From assembly GCF_038502225.1 (NCBI RefSeq), contig NC_091372.1, positions 10,749,642 through 10,813,641 on the forward strand: DNA of 64,000 nt, read 5' to 3'. The position numbers and the translations under genes were made by a program. Every line of letters starts with the position of its first letter. Within the stretch, counting starts at the first letter, position 1. Source of the stretch: Cherax quadricarinatus (lineage: Eukaryota > Arthropoda > Malacostraca > Decapoda > Parastacidae). Under the pieces are notes generated by a model. It saw only the letters and a program-made list of their open reading frames with translations, ran no database searches and was not told the origin of the DNA. Shown here in pieces: positions 58,001 through 63,276 of this stretch.

Positions 58001-61000
58001 CTTATATTTTTTGTGAGAATAAAAATTCAAAGTGGAAAGCAAAAGAATATAAGAGGGGCCTTGAGACGTGACTAATGACTAGAGGAAATGTCATTTTAGT
58101 GCCAGGAATGTCTTTCTTGTTTATTCTGGACCCTATTCCGAAATTGGTATCTTTTGAAATTTGTGTGAAATTGGCAAAATTGCTAAATTCTGACCACTGT
58201 ACTGGATAGTTGAATTTATAAATGGGTGGTTTCTTGCACCCATTCGATAGAAAAAATGGAGTTCTAGCGAAATATTCATGTTTTTTGTCGACTAGTACAG
58301 TGAAATTGGCCGAAAATGGGGCTCAAAGTGGGCAAAATCGCCGATCCGTAAACATCGCCGAGACCGCTAACTTTGCGAGAGCATAATTCCGTAAGTTTTC
58401 TATCAAATTTCAAACTTTTGGTGTCGTTATGATCGGGAAAAGATTCTCTATCTTTTCATAAGAGAAAATAATTTTTTTTTTTTTTTAAATTTGGCCGACC
58501 CTGAGAACGAGTTTCGGAGAGGGCCTGTCGACCCTCAAAGGGTTAACAGAGTAATAAATCTGTGGAATGAATTACAAGAGGAAGTATTAAGAGCTTCAGT
58601 CACTAAAAACTGATTTTTTTTTTTCAACAAACTGGCCGTCTCCCACTGAGATAAGGTGACCCAAAAAAGAATAAACACTTTCACCATTATTCACTCCATC
58701 ACTGTCTTGCCAGAGGGGCACCAATACTACAGCTCAGAGCTGCAAATATCCTCACCCCTCCTTCAGAGTACAGGCACTGTGCTTCCCACCTCCAGGACTC
58801 AAGTCTGGCTAACCAGTTTCCCTGAATCCCTTCATAAATGTTACCTTGTTCACACTCACAAAAAAACAATATAAGAACAAATTACTTAAGACAAGACACT
58901 GCAAACACATCTCTGCTCTGGTAAATATAAACAGATAATTACTCTACTATTAACATCCAAATTTTAAATGTAAATGAGTTTTAAAAACAGATCTATAAAG
59001 TGACCCAGGAGCTTTAGGACTCTCCTCCCATGGGTTCGAATCCCACCGGTTCTACGATTTAGATACACAGCCTCTCCTCACTTAGCGACATACTCGTTTA
59101 ACGATGCCTCCAACTTACAACAGGCTCTCTGACCAATATTTATACCTAAATAATTTTATTAACCCTTTGAGGGTTTTCGTCGTACTAGTACGTCTTACGC
59201 GTAGGGGTTTTTGACGTACTAGTACGCATAAATTCTAGCGGCCTCAAATCTCGCGCGAAAAGGCTGGTAGGCCTAGGTGTGAGAGAATGGGTCTGCGTGG
59301 TCAGTGTGCACGGTAGAAAAAAAATCTGGGACCCAGTGGTGCATTGTGGGAATGCCCTCTTAGTAAACAATGTCCACCATGCCTCGCGGTAAGAAGCTCC
59401 TCACTCCTCGGCGAATTGGGACACTTTTGTTCCCCAGTGACAGTTCTAATAGTGATGGAAGTGCCAGTGAAGATGAGTTTCGTGGTTTTAGTGAGGTTTT
59501 GACCGAAACTAATGACCATAATATCGGTAATAGTGAAGAAAACCCAGACGACCCTCAGCCTTCCACCTCTGGTGCTGGGCCCTCGTGTTCACGTTCAGTT
59601 GTTCCAGAACCCAAGAGGAAACTTCTATTTTCCCAAATCCCAGACTCAGATGAGAGCATGGGTGATGATAGTGATAGTGAATATGAACTACAAGCTCTTC
59701 AAACTAGTTCCAGTAGTGATAGTGAAGTGCAATATTCCCCAGTGAAGCGTCAGTATATACGACGATATATGCGCTCTGGAAGTGTGGCATATGTTATACC
59801 AAGGGGAAGGAGTGTATCTCGGAGTACATCCCGTGGCTGTACAACAGGAACAGACAGTGAAAATGACGAAGATACTGTTGCAATTGGGATGGAAAATGTG
59901 CGTGGTGGTAGTGGTGCCGGCGGTGAGGCACCAGCAGTGGGCCATGCTGCCACCCACGCTGCCAGCCACGCCGCTGCCTCAGCTGATCTAGAACAAAGGC
60001 TACCATCCCCCACTCCCCCACCACACCAGCCTCCACAACCACAACCTCCACAACCACAACCTCCACAACCACAACCGCCTGTCATTGTCCAGTACCCACC
60101 AGCAGACCGCACCTGGGATTGGCAGGAAGCTGTCAATTTTGTTCCAAATCCCCACCAGTTTGATGGCAGCCAAAGTGGAATACGGCCATCTTGTGCACTT
60201 GGGAACAATGCCACTGAACTGGAATGTTTCGAGTTATTCTTTGACGAACCACTGATGAAAAGTATTGTCATGGAAAGCAACACATACTACGAGTACACCA
60301 TGGCAAACACAATACTTTCACCAAAATCACGTCTACACCAATGGAAGGAGGCAACTGTGGCTGAGATGTATCTTTTCTTTGCCACAATAATGCTTATGCC
60401 ACATGTGTATAAGCACAAAGTGAAATCATACTGGTCAACAGACCCCCTGATTGCAACACCAGGTTTCAGTGATATAATGCCAGTGAATCGATTTGTGCTA
60501 ATGTTATGTATGCTTCACTTCTCAGATAAAACCAGGCCTGACAGAACTGACAGGTTATATAAGATTAGGAATGTGTTTGTGTATCTGAAACAGAAATTCA
60601 GTACTCATTTTTATCCCTTCAGGAAGCTTGTAATTGACGAGTCTTTGATTCTGTTCAAAGGAAGACTCTCTTTCAAGCAGTACATACCAAGCAAGAGGAA
60701 ACGCTTTGGTATAAAGTTGTTTGTGCTTTGTGATTGTTACAGTGGTCTGGTATTGGATATTATTGTGTACACTGGAAGTTATACATTGCAAAATACCGGG
60801 AAGTTATTGGGCATCTCAGGTGATGTGGTTCGAACAATGATAGAACCATACCTTGGTAAGGGGCATATATTATATACAGATAACTGGTACACAAGCCCCT
60901 CACTCAGTGATTTTTTGCGAGTGAACATGACAGATGTGTGTGGCACAGTGCGTGCAAATCGAAAACATATGCCCAGGTTTGATGCTGGCACTCGCAGAGG

Positions 61001-62911
61001 TGAGGTGCAGGCGTTTGCTGCCAATGACATCATGGCATTTCGGTGGCATGACAAACGAGATGTCACACTGTTGTCATCAATTCACCCTAATGAAATGGCA
61101 GACAGTGGCAGGCAGCATAGAGAGAGAAATGAACCCATTCTAAAACCTGCAGCTGTGATTGATTACACCTTCAACATGCGTTCAGTGGACAAATGTGACA
61201 TGCAGATTGGGTTTGCTGATTGTGTTCGCAAGAGTTATAAGTGGTACATCAAACTGTTTTTCCATCTTCTGGACATTTCCATGCTCAATGCTTATAATAT
61301 GTATAAGATGAGCACCAGAAACAAACCACAGTACGGCGAATTCTGTTTGTCTGTCATCAGACAAATAGTATTCAAGTACCAAGGAAATGCACCTGCAATT
61401 GACCGCCCACCAAATTATCAACAACTACCTGCTCGTCTGAAGCATGGTGATCACTTCCTGGTAAAACTGCCTGCTACTGCTTTGAAGAAAAAGGCTCAGA
61501 AGAGGTGTTACGTCTGTTCACATACAAAAAAACGCCCACGACAACGCAGAGACACTCGTTTTATGTGTGAGGAGTGCAAAACTCCACTGTGCATGACACC
61601 ATGTTTCAAAGAGTTCCACAGGCTGCAGAACTTCTAGAAACATGTCCTGTGACTGTATATGTGTATATAAAATATAGAAAAATAGTAATAAACAACATTT
61701 CATATTGTTTGTTTGTGTAAATATTTTCTGTAAACAAAATAATGACAACAGTGTTTACGCCCTTATTGTGTAGTATTGAAAAATAAATAACTTACAAAAT
61801 ACTGATCATGTTGGCCTCAGAGGCCATAAAAGTTACTCAGAAAAAGAAAAATTGAAAAAAAATTGAAAATAGTACATAAAAAAGTAAATAGAAAAATACC
61901 GGGTGACGGCAGTCGGCGATGTTACCATATGTTGTTCAATTTTGGCAAATTTCACACCTCCATATCTCGGTAAGTATTGACGTTAAATTTTTTTTGTTTA
62001 GCCTATAATGTTTAGAAAAAAATACTCTATTTTTTCATAAGAAAAAATATTTTTTTTTTTTTTTTGAAATTTGGCCGACCCTGAGAACGAGTTTCGGAGA
62101 GGGCCTGTCGACCCTCAAAAGGTTAAAGCTGATTTCCTCTATTCTGCTTATTTCAATATACAGTAAACTACTGTATAAACATTTAAAAATATACCAGAAA
62201 TGTTATAAATGGTGCAAAGGTGACATTAAAAGAATATCAAAGATGGTTGACACAAACCAATTACCATTACAGTAGTACTCACTTAACGACGAATTCGTTT
62301 AACAACGTGATTTTAGGAACGGAATCCATCGTTAAGTGAGGAGAGGTTGTATAGAGTATTACTATAGTCATTTATACTGGTACAACAATACGACTGGCGT
62401 ATAATGGCAGCTTCCACGGGTTTTTACCACAAATTCCGTCCCCGCCAGTTCGGCCGTTGCCAGGAAGTCTTCCACGTGAGTTTGTTCCGTAATGGACTGG
62501 AAGTTGATGCGATTCCAGTTCTGACCATCTTCAAGTTCTGAAGTATGTAACTGAAAACAAATAAAATATGTGAATATACAAATATAACTTTAGAGTTATA
62601 TTAACAGTATTATATATCATTTTAATATTAAAAAATCGGCATATGTTGCTATGTATGATAATTTACGTGAATGTATTTATATGTACCTGTAACCATTATT
62701 ATAATCGATTATTATTATTATTATTATAATCAAAAAGAAGCGCTAAACCACAACGGTTATACAGGTACCTGTAACCTAACTGGACTTATTTACGAGTGAT
62801 TATTTCCTCTGAGGACCTTACCATGGAGCTTCCTGACCTGTGTTTCTTCCCAAATCTGTCCTTAATTATGCTCCTGCCGAGGCTGGAGGACGGGTTGCCT
62901 TTTTTACCCAT
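27963..62911 (-). CDS. LSG1: Large subunit GTPase 1 (LSG1 / nucleostemin-3), 11 exons
   Basis: LSG1 is a cytoplasmic GTPase of the YlqF/YawG family that releases the export adaptor NMD3 from pre-60S ribosomes. Exons, in transcript order: 62911-62822, 62550-62428, 56016-55892, 55026-54853, 53083-52420, 50587-50474, 46727-46574, 46197-46046, 36124-36074, 31083-30977, 28050-27963. All junctions are GT-AG and all phases agree, giving 613 aa (human about 658). The start MGKKGNPSSSLGRSIIKD has an ACCATGG context. GTPase motifs are in circularly permuted order: G4 NKSD at about 209-212, then G1 GYPNVGKSS at about 360-368, then G3 DCPG at about 404-407. An acidic, poorly conserved linker (about 225-310) lies between G4 and G1. 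The C-terminus is basic (KKNFKKREKLRRR), as in the family. Introns carry almost all LINEs and MITEs of the window. Confidence 0.95.
28165..28335. repeat. Dispersed SINE-like repeat
   Basis: GGTTCCTTTATGCTGGTGAG...CTGTATAATTCTACAGG.TTTAGCGCTTCC is the same family as 23810-23955. Confidence 0.7.
28393..30778 (-). pseudogene. APE-type LINE copy A, 5'-truncated, frameshifted
   Basis: Non-LTR retrotransposon reverse transcriptase. The main frame (28745-30166) has GFRVGRGCVDQVF, FMDLEKAYDRVDRGAM (motif A), GLRQGCVMSPWLFN and LLFADDTVLMGD (motif C, FADD), then a C-terminal RRLEAVEMSCLRAMCGV and GRRGRGRPQKGW region. The upstream part (30221-30721) is in another frame because of extra C residues in C-runs near 30175 and 30226. 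The endonuclease domain is absent. The 3' tail with poly(T) at about 28398-28412 is complete. It lies in LSG1 intron 10. The family resembles RTE-like elements often labelled craniofacial development protein 2-like. Confidence 0.88.
30977..31083 (-). CDS. LSG1: LSG1 exon 10
   Basis: Acceptor TTTTTATTCTAACAG. Codes for PYQIRPETIDRAFFATETSH FHVKGINKGNIVGKQ; donor AAAG|GTGAGT. It corresponds to the family block around VDKTFFHQEN. Confidence 0.87.
31583..33589 (-). pseudogene. LINE copy B, 5'-truncated, open RT frame
   Basis: The RT frame is open through most of the element (reads up to 606 codons with flanking sequence) and contains GFRKGRGCVDQVF, FMDLEKAYDRVDRGAM and LLFADDTVLLGD. It lacks the endonuclease and the N-terminal RT part. 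The insertion is flanked by a 10-bp target duplication ATTAGGATTA (31573-31582 and 33590-33599). It is nearly identical to copy D. It lies in LSG1 intron 9. Confidence 0.92.
33600..34374. other. LSG1 intron, no gene
   Basis: The first about 100 bases continue the repeat that LINE B entered (compare 17765-17855). The rest is AT-rich and unrecognised. Confidence 0.5.
34375..34532 (+). mobile_element. LINE 3' tail fragment
   Basis: GAAGTGTAGTACTGGTACCC, a CTGGTAAGACAG block and TTGGGGTCACCCTGCCTTGG, then A(9). Sense orientation. Confidence 0.75.
34660..35960 (-). mobile_element. LINE 3' tail expanded into a 57-bp minisatellite
   Basis: The left edge has CTGTCTCCTACCAAGGTAGG (tail start). The right edge has AATTCAAGTCCAGCTAACCAGTTTCC (normal tail continuation). 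Between them the internal tail segment is repeated about 20 times (34735-35880). Confidence 0.88.
34735..35880. repeat. 57-bp minisatellite, about 20 units
   Basis: Units contain CATCCTTCAGAGTGCAGGCA, CTGTACTTCCCACCTC and AACTGTAACATCCTCACC. Variants CACAGTGCAGGCACTG and CAGAGTGCAGGTACTG alternate, giving higher-order repeats. The unit is the LINE tail segment CTCCTTCAGAGTGCAGGCAC seen at 31736. Confidence 0.95.
36074..36124 (-). CDS. LSG1: LSG1 exon 9 (51-nt microexon-sized)
   Basis: Acceptor TCATTTTAG. Codes for VRKTGEQKLTPQQLATR; donor CCAGG|GTAAGT. The phase fits both neighbours. Intron 8 upstream is about 10 kb and holds two LINE copies and the 50-bp minisatellite. Confidence 0.8.
36190..38918 (-). 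pseudogene. LINE copy C, 3' part (RT), frameshifted
   Basis: Subfamily A. RT pieces lie at 37077-38216 (FMDLEKAYDRVDRGAVW, LLFADDTVLMGD) and 36631-36885. The 38234-38911 frame holds the end of the endonuclease (TDISDHYLVVATV, the SDH motif) and the linker. Frames are broken near 36950-37080 and at 38217-38234. The element continues at 39992-40540 after the inserted MITE. Confidence 0.88.
38923..39987. mobile_element. piggyBac-type non-autonomous element P1 inside LINE C
   Basis: 1065 bp with ends CCCCTTCAGGGTCC and GGACCCTGAAAGGG, flanked by TTAA on both sides (38919-38922, 39988-39991). Removing it and one TTAA restores the LINE frame (GEPL then IELCVEMCRKR). It is a close relative of P2 at 47332-48406. 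Confidence 0.93.
39992..40540 (-). pseudogene. LINE copy C, 5' part (AP endonuclease N-terminus)
   Basis: The frame 39965-40498 reads GSLNVRGCCVNDKKEMIVDV, LDVLALSETKLKG (catalytic Glu region of APE-type endonuclease), VIVSIYAPEEER and VMVVGNFNAKVG. It is the only copy in the window that keeps the endonuclease domain. Confidence 0.88.
40540..40634. repeat. Dispersed repeat (TTTACAGG.GAAGGGGTTACTAGCCC type)
   Basis: The same block appears at about 9370-9490, 16490-16512, 23285-23400, 30783-30840 and 51475-51520, usually next to LINE tails. It ends with CTTATTCCACTTCCCCATGG. Confidence 0.6.
40643..42984 (-). mobile_element. LINE copy D, 5'-truncated, 695-codon open frame
   Basis: The open frame 40901-42988 encodes the linker (SDWWNDDVKRVVREKKLAYE), RT with motif A (FMDLEKAYDRVD, Asp near residue 334) and FADD (Asp near 442-443), and the C-terminal GRRGRGRPRKGW region. 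The endonuclease is missing, so it is not autonomous. Apparent 8-bp target duplication CCATGGAT (40635-40642, 42985-42992); the first ATG of the frame lies in that flank. It differs from copy B at only a few positions over almost 2 kb. It lies in LSG1 intron 8. Confidence 0.9.
43000..43219. other. LSG1 intron 8, no gene
   Basis: Unique-looking intron sequence between LINE D and the 50-bp minisatellite. Confidence 0.5.
43220..44815. repeat. 50-bp minisatellite, about 32 units
   Basis: Each unit has a GATGGTAGTACCTCCCTGGG part, a (TGG/CAG)TTGCTGT part and CTACCAACCTACTACCACAG. Variants GACAG, GATGG, GACGG and TGGTT, TGGCT, CAGTT are spatially sorted: TGG types at the left, CAG types from about 43790. 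Within a unit GGTAGTA and TACTACC are complementary. Confidence 0.97.
44921..45075. mobile_element. 155-bp Tigger-type MITE
   Basis: CAGTGGACCCTCACCTAACG and CGTTAGGCGAGGGTCCACTG ends with TA on both sides. The interior has several CGTTAGGCGA motifs. Confidence 0.9.
45365..45515 (+). mobile_element. LINE 3' tail fragment (subfamily B)
   Basis: TGCAGTCTAAAAACTGTAGTG...CTTTTTCGGGCCACCCTGCC...GTGATAATAATAAAAAAAAA. Sense orientation. Confidence 0.85.
45880..46018. repeat. Imperfect inverted repeat next to LSG1 exon 8
   Basis: The left arm ACATAAATAACTTGCACATAGGAGA pairs with the right arm TCTCCTATGTGCAGGTTATTTGTGT. The centre is CCGACTTGGGCCAAGTTGG. It ends 28 bases beyond the exon 8 donor. Confidence 0.8.
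46046..46197 (-). CDS. LSG1: LSG1 exon 8
   Basis: Acceptor TTTTTTGTTTTCAG. Codes for MRGFMTQRGLPDNPRSARYI LKDYVNGKLLYAHAPP ... TYTLTK; donor CCAAG|GTAAAC. Confidence 0.94.
46574..46727 (-). CDS. LSG1: LSG1 exon 7
   Basis: Acceptor CCAACTTTGTAG. Codes for MRDEVPPVNLVASQIPREVF ... RPPSSEELLNSYG; donor CGGAT|GTTAGT. The donor choice is set by phase. Confidence 0.9.
46790..46918. repeat. Imperfect inverted repeat upstream of LSG1 exon 7
   Basis: TAGGAGAAAGAAACTTTATGACG...CGCTCCAAGTTGGACCG...CATAAAGTTTCTCCTATG. Related to the repeat at 45880-46018. Confidence 0.75.
47332..48406. mobile_element. piggyBac-type non-autonomous element P2
   Basis: 1075 bp, TTAA on both sides (47328-47331, 48407-48410), ends CCCTTTCAGGGTCC and GGACCCTGAAAGGG. 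It is about 97-98% similar to P1 by eye over most of its length. No transposase. Confidence 0.92.
48773..50066 (+). mobile_element. Internally deleted Tigger element with both ends
   Basis: Ends CAGTGGACCCTCGACCAACG and CGTTGGTCGAGGGTCCACTG. The 5' leader with AAATAAGTCACCATGG and the 3' UTR with CTTCAATAAAGG are both present. Structurally a non-autonomous but mobilisable element. Confidence 0.92.
49022..49789 (+). CDS. Tigger transposase-derived ORF, catalytic core deleted in frame
   Basis: 255 codons. Residues 1-189 match the N-terminus of the 596-aa transposase at 20294-22084 (both helix-turn-helix domains, up to VFNCD). Residues 190-255 match its last 66 residues ([18 protein letters not shown] to the GDSPSKH end). 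The missing part corresponds to residues 190-530, 1023 bp, which removes two of the three catalytic Asp residues. The reading frame is preserved across the junction. The product could bind transposon ends but not cut. Lies antisense in LSG1 intron 6. Confidence 0.9.
   Translation: MGPKKASSANPTAKRVRITMDMKKEIIAKYESGVCVSELARLYTKPQSTIATIVAKKTAIKEAVLAKGATMFSKLRSQVIEDVDKRLLVWINEKQITGDSISQAIICEKARKLHEDLIRKMLATSGNASEFKASKGWFERFKNRSGIHSVIRHGEAASLDQKAAEKYVQEFKEYIDSEELKPEQVFNCDTDNVVKHFRNVIKEREVQASMDRYVVQQRSSDSQAGPSGIKRRREVTPEKDLTPQVLMEGDSPSKH
50474..50587 (-). CDS. LSG1: LSG1 exon 6 (G3)
   Basis: Acceptor TTTGTTTGCAG. Codes for TLYLSDDIILCDCPGLVFPA ... SGILPIDQ; donor CCAG|GTAAGT. Confidence 0.95.
50650..50775. 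repeat. Degenerate tandem repeat (TATAATGGACCTCGA type)
   Basis: At least six imperfect units of about 20 bases (ATATAATGGACCTCGATATAATGGGCCTCAG). Probably the end of a mariner-like element with internal repetition; the family is uncertain. Confidence 0.6.
51192..51401. mobile_element. 210-bp piggyBac-type MITE P5
   Basis: TTAA on both sides (51188-51191, 51402-51405), with ends CCCTTAAACGGTCCAAA and TTTGGACCGTTTAAGGG. The interior has three imperfect repeats of TTTTTACA.ATTTTCAAAT. Confidence 0.9.
51405..51525 (-). mobile_element. LINE 3' tail fragment
   Basis: ACACACCGGCTGTCTCCCAC...GTAGGGTTACCCAAAAAAG, then A-rich sequence and TTTAGTAATTTATACAG. Confidence 0.65.
51526..52137. other. LSG1 intron 5 with repeat fragments
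   Basis: An inverted copy of the SINE-like repeat lies at about 51665-51835 (GGGCTAAAACCGTAGGGGGG...). A fragment AGCCTGGTTGATCAGGCC at 51909-51926 is shared with 56150-56180. No gene. Confidence 0.5.
52138..52340. mobile_element. 203-bp Tigger-type MITE, copy 2
   Basis: Same length and interior as copy 1 (19474-19676), with TA flanks. It lies about 80 bases from the exon 5 donor of LSG1. Confidence 0.92.
52420..53083 (-). CDS. LSG1: LSG1 exon 5 (G4, acidic linker, G1)
   Basis: Acceptor CTCTTTTTCAG. Codes for DVVVQILDARNPLLFRCEDL, the NKSD motif, an acidic linker, and IGLVGYPNVGKSSTINCLMQ to KTKHFQ; donor TTTCAG|GTATGT. Reading through the donor would give a false C-terminus. Confidence 0.96.
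53107..53571. mobile_element. MITE (CTTGACTTACGATGG type) with LINE tail inside
   Basis: The left end TTCTTGACTTACGATGGTTCG and the right end ACATAACCCCAATGTCAGTCAAGAGC are approximate inverted repeats. A LINE tail fragment lies inside at about 53245-53370 (GCTGGCCGTCTCCCACCGAGG). Partial relatives lie at about 15990-16065 and 46385-46540. Confidence 0.6.
53615..54683. mobile_element. piggyBac-type non-autonomous element P3
   Basis: The left end CCAGTGACTGTCGCGGCC and the right end GCGACAGTCAAAGGG are inverted. The right flank is TTAA and the left flank ATAA (one change). The interior is homologous to P4 (ATAGAATGG...CATATTA, CGCCGATTTGTAAACAGCGC). Confidence 0.85.
54853..55026 (-). CDS. LSG1: LSG1 exon 4
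   Basis: Acceptor TCATTACTAG. Codes for PPWDVTTTPEQLAEAERSSF ... NLEFWRQLWRVIER; donor AGAAG|GTTTGT. Confidence 0.95.
55892..56016 (-). CDS. LSG1: LSG1 exon 3
   Basis: Acceptor ATTATATTTCAG. Codes for AEKLNVNFVCPTAVAGLLTN ... ANRELLRIPR; donor CGCAG|GTGTTT. Confidence 0.93.
56032..56093. other. Short intron spacer
   Basis: AT-rich sequence between exon 3 of LSG1 and a LINE-derived fragment. Nothing recognised. Confidence 0.4.
56094..56364 (-). pseudogene. C-terminal fragment of another non-LTR reverse transcriptase
   Basis: The minus strand reads RGALGTINEHCINVCGPRLF NILPEDIVEVIKRELDEAM. The GPRLFN.LP motif is typical of C-termini of CR1/L2/jockey-like RT proteins. This is a second LINE type, distinct from copies A-E. 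Confidence 0.6.
56588..56790. mobile_element. 203-bp MITE, uninterrupted copy of 48703-50204
   Basis: CAGTGGAACCTCAAAAATCG and ATATTTGAGGTTCCACTG ends, TA flanks. The interior GTGTATTTTTGTAAGTGC and TCGGTAACGACACTTGAACAG is shared with the interrupted copy. Confidence 0.88.
56945..57286. mobile_element. 342-bp MITE (CAGTAGGACCCCCATATCCG)
   Basis: The left end CAGTAGGACCCCCATATCCG and the right end GGATACAGCGGTCCTACTG are inverted, with TA flanks. A related copy with a nested insertion lies at 16910-17648. Confidence 0.88.
57471..58542. mobile_element. piggyBac-type non-autonomous element P4
   Basis: 1072 bp, TTAA on both sides (57467-57470, 58543-58546). Its left about 180 bases (CCCTTTGAGGGTTTTCGTCG...) and right end (ACGAGTTTCGGAGAGGGCC...) match the ends of the full piggyBac element at 59163-62122, but the middle has no transposase. 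Confidence 0.93.
58615..58862 (-). mobile_element. LINE 3' tail fragment
   Basis: Poly(T), then CAACAAACTGGCCGTCTCCC...CTCCTTCAGAGTACAGGCAC...AACCAGTTTCCCTGAATCCC. Confidence 0.85.
58985..59062 (+). repeat. tRNA-derived SINE fragment
   Basis: GGTTCGAATCCC at 59033-59044 is a B box, preceded by TGACCCAGGAGCTTTAGGACTC. Similar fragments occur near 6757 and 55758. No full cloverleaf. Confidence 0.5.
59163..62122 (+). mobile_element. Complete piggyBac transposon
   Basis: 2960 bp between TTAA sites (59159-59162, 62123-62126). Terminal inverted repeats CCCTTTGAGGGT and ACCCTCAAAAGG, with longer subterminal sequences shared with P4. Contains one intact transposase gene. Confidence 0.93.
59370..61637 (+). 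CDS. piggyBac transposase (PGBD-like), intact
   Basis: 755 aa. Cut-and-paste transposase of the DDE_Tnp_1_7 family acting at TTAA sites in the nucleus. Residues about 1-150 are acidic and Ser-rich (SDSSNSDGSASEDEF), followed by a Pro/Gln repeat (PPQPQPPQPQPPQPQPP, about 215-240). Catalytic Asp positions: D423 in LVIDESLILFKGR, D504 in LYTDNWYTSPSL, D607 in MRSVDKCDMQ; their spacing (81 and 103) is close to that of the moth enzyme. The C-terminus has a Cys-rich zinc-binding domain (RCYVCSHTKK, FMCEECKTPLCMTPC). No internal stop. The second ATG (codon 4) is an alternative start. Antisense to LSG1, in its second intron. Confidence 0.95.
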   Translation: MSTMPRGKKLLTPRRIGTLLFPSDSSNSDGSASEDEFRGFSEVLTETNDHNIGNSEENPDDPQPSTSGAGPSCSRSVVPEPKRKLLFSQIPDSDESMGDDSDSEYELQALQTSSSSDSEVQYSPVKRQYIRRYMRSGSVAYVIPRGRSVSRSTSRGCTTGTDSENDEDTVAIGMENVRGGSGAGGEAPAVGHAATHAASHAAASADLEQRLPSPTPPPHQPPQPQPPQPQPPQPQPPVIVQYPPADRTWDWQEAVNFVPNPHQFDGSQSGIRPSCALGNNATELECFELFFDEPLMKSIVMESNTYYEYTMANTILSPKSRLHQWKEATVAEMYLFFATIMLMPHVYKHKVKSYWSTDPLIATPGFSDIMPVNRFVLMLCMLHFSDKTRPDRTDRLYKIRNVFVYLKQKFSTHFYPFRKLVIDESLILFKGRLSFKQYIPSKRKRFGIKLFVLCDCYSGLVLDIIVYTGSYTLQNTGKLLGISGDVVRTMIEPYLGKGHILYTDNWYTSPSLSDFLRVNMTDVCGTVRANRKHMPRFDAGTRRGEVQAFAANDIMAFRWHDKRDVTLLSSIHPNEMADSGRQHRERNEPILKPAAVIDYTFNMRSVDKCDMQIGFADCVRKSYKWYIKLFFHLLDISMLNAYNMYKMSTRNKPQYGEFCLSVIRQIVFKYQGNAPAIDRPPNYQQLPARLKHGDHFLVKLPATALKKKAQKRCYVCSHTKKRPRQRRDTRFMCEECKTPLCMTPCFKEFHRLQNF
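62428..62550 (-). CDS. LSG1: LSG1 exon 2
   Basis: Codes for LHTSELEDGQNWNRINFQSI followed by TEQTHVEDFLATAELAGTEF and V; donor GTG|GTAAAA. Strong match to the LSG1 family. Confidence 0.95.
62715..62775. repeat. ATT microsatellite and SINE-like fragment
   Basis: ATTATTATTATTATTATAATC is followed by AAGCGCTAAACCACAACGG, the end of the dispersed SINE-like family, inside LSG1 intron 1. Confidence 0.6.
62822..62911 (-). CDS. LSG1: LSG1 exon 1
   Basis: ATG to ...SGSSM, 30 codons, donor ATG|GTAAGG. Polar and basic, as in LSG1 N-termini. Confidence 0.9.
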
Positions 62912-63142
62912 GGTAGATGGTGATTTAGATGTTAAATGAGCAGCCACGCACTCCTCTAGGTCAGGAAAACTGTTATTGTTGTTACTGTTTGTGTTGGTGA
63001 TGAAGGGTTGAGTCTCCCTGAGGAGCCGTGTAAACCCGATACCCGAAATTCCGGTATCGTTAAGGATCCCTGGACCCATTACGTACCTCTGTAATCTGTA
63101 AATACCTTTGTAACTTGTCATGATTGTGACCAGACTTACCTG

Positions 63143-63260
63143 GAGTTCATTACCTTTGTAAATTGTGAGTTCATTACCTTTGTAAATTGTGAGTTCATTA
63201 CCTTTGTAAATTGTGAGTTCATTACCTTTGTAAATTGTGAGTTCATTACCTCTGTAACTT
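63143..63260. repeat. 24-bp tandem repeat, about 5 units
   Basis: Unit GAGTTCATTACCTTTGTAAA plus TTGT. It lies about 230 bases upstream of the LSG1 start codon. Confidence 0.92.
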
Positions 63261-63276
63261 GCTCAGCTATCAAAAC

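Larger units (their letters stand above)
59068..62349. mobile_element. CACTTAG MITE, copy 2, split by piggyBac
   Basis: The left part 59068-59162 and the right part 62123-62349 join at one TTAA into a MITE like 22385-22699 (CAGCCTCTCCTCACTTAGCG ... GTTAAGTGAGGAGAGGTTG). Confidence 0.88.

Noticed and set aside
59688..60283. Minus-strand ORFs opposite the piggyBac transposase, including a Gly/Cys-rich one
   Set aside because: Shadows of the Pro/Gln-rich repeat; no independent support.
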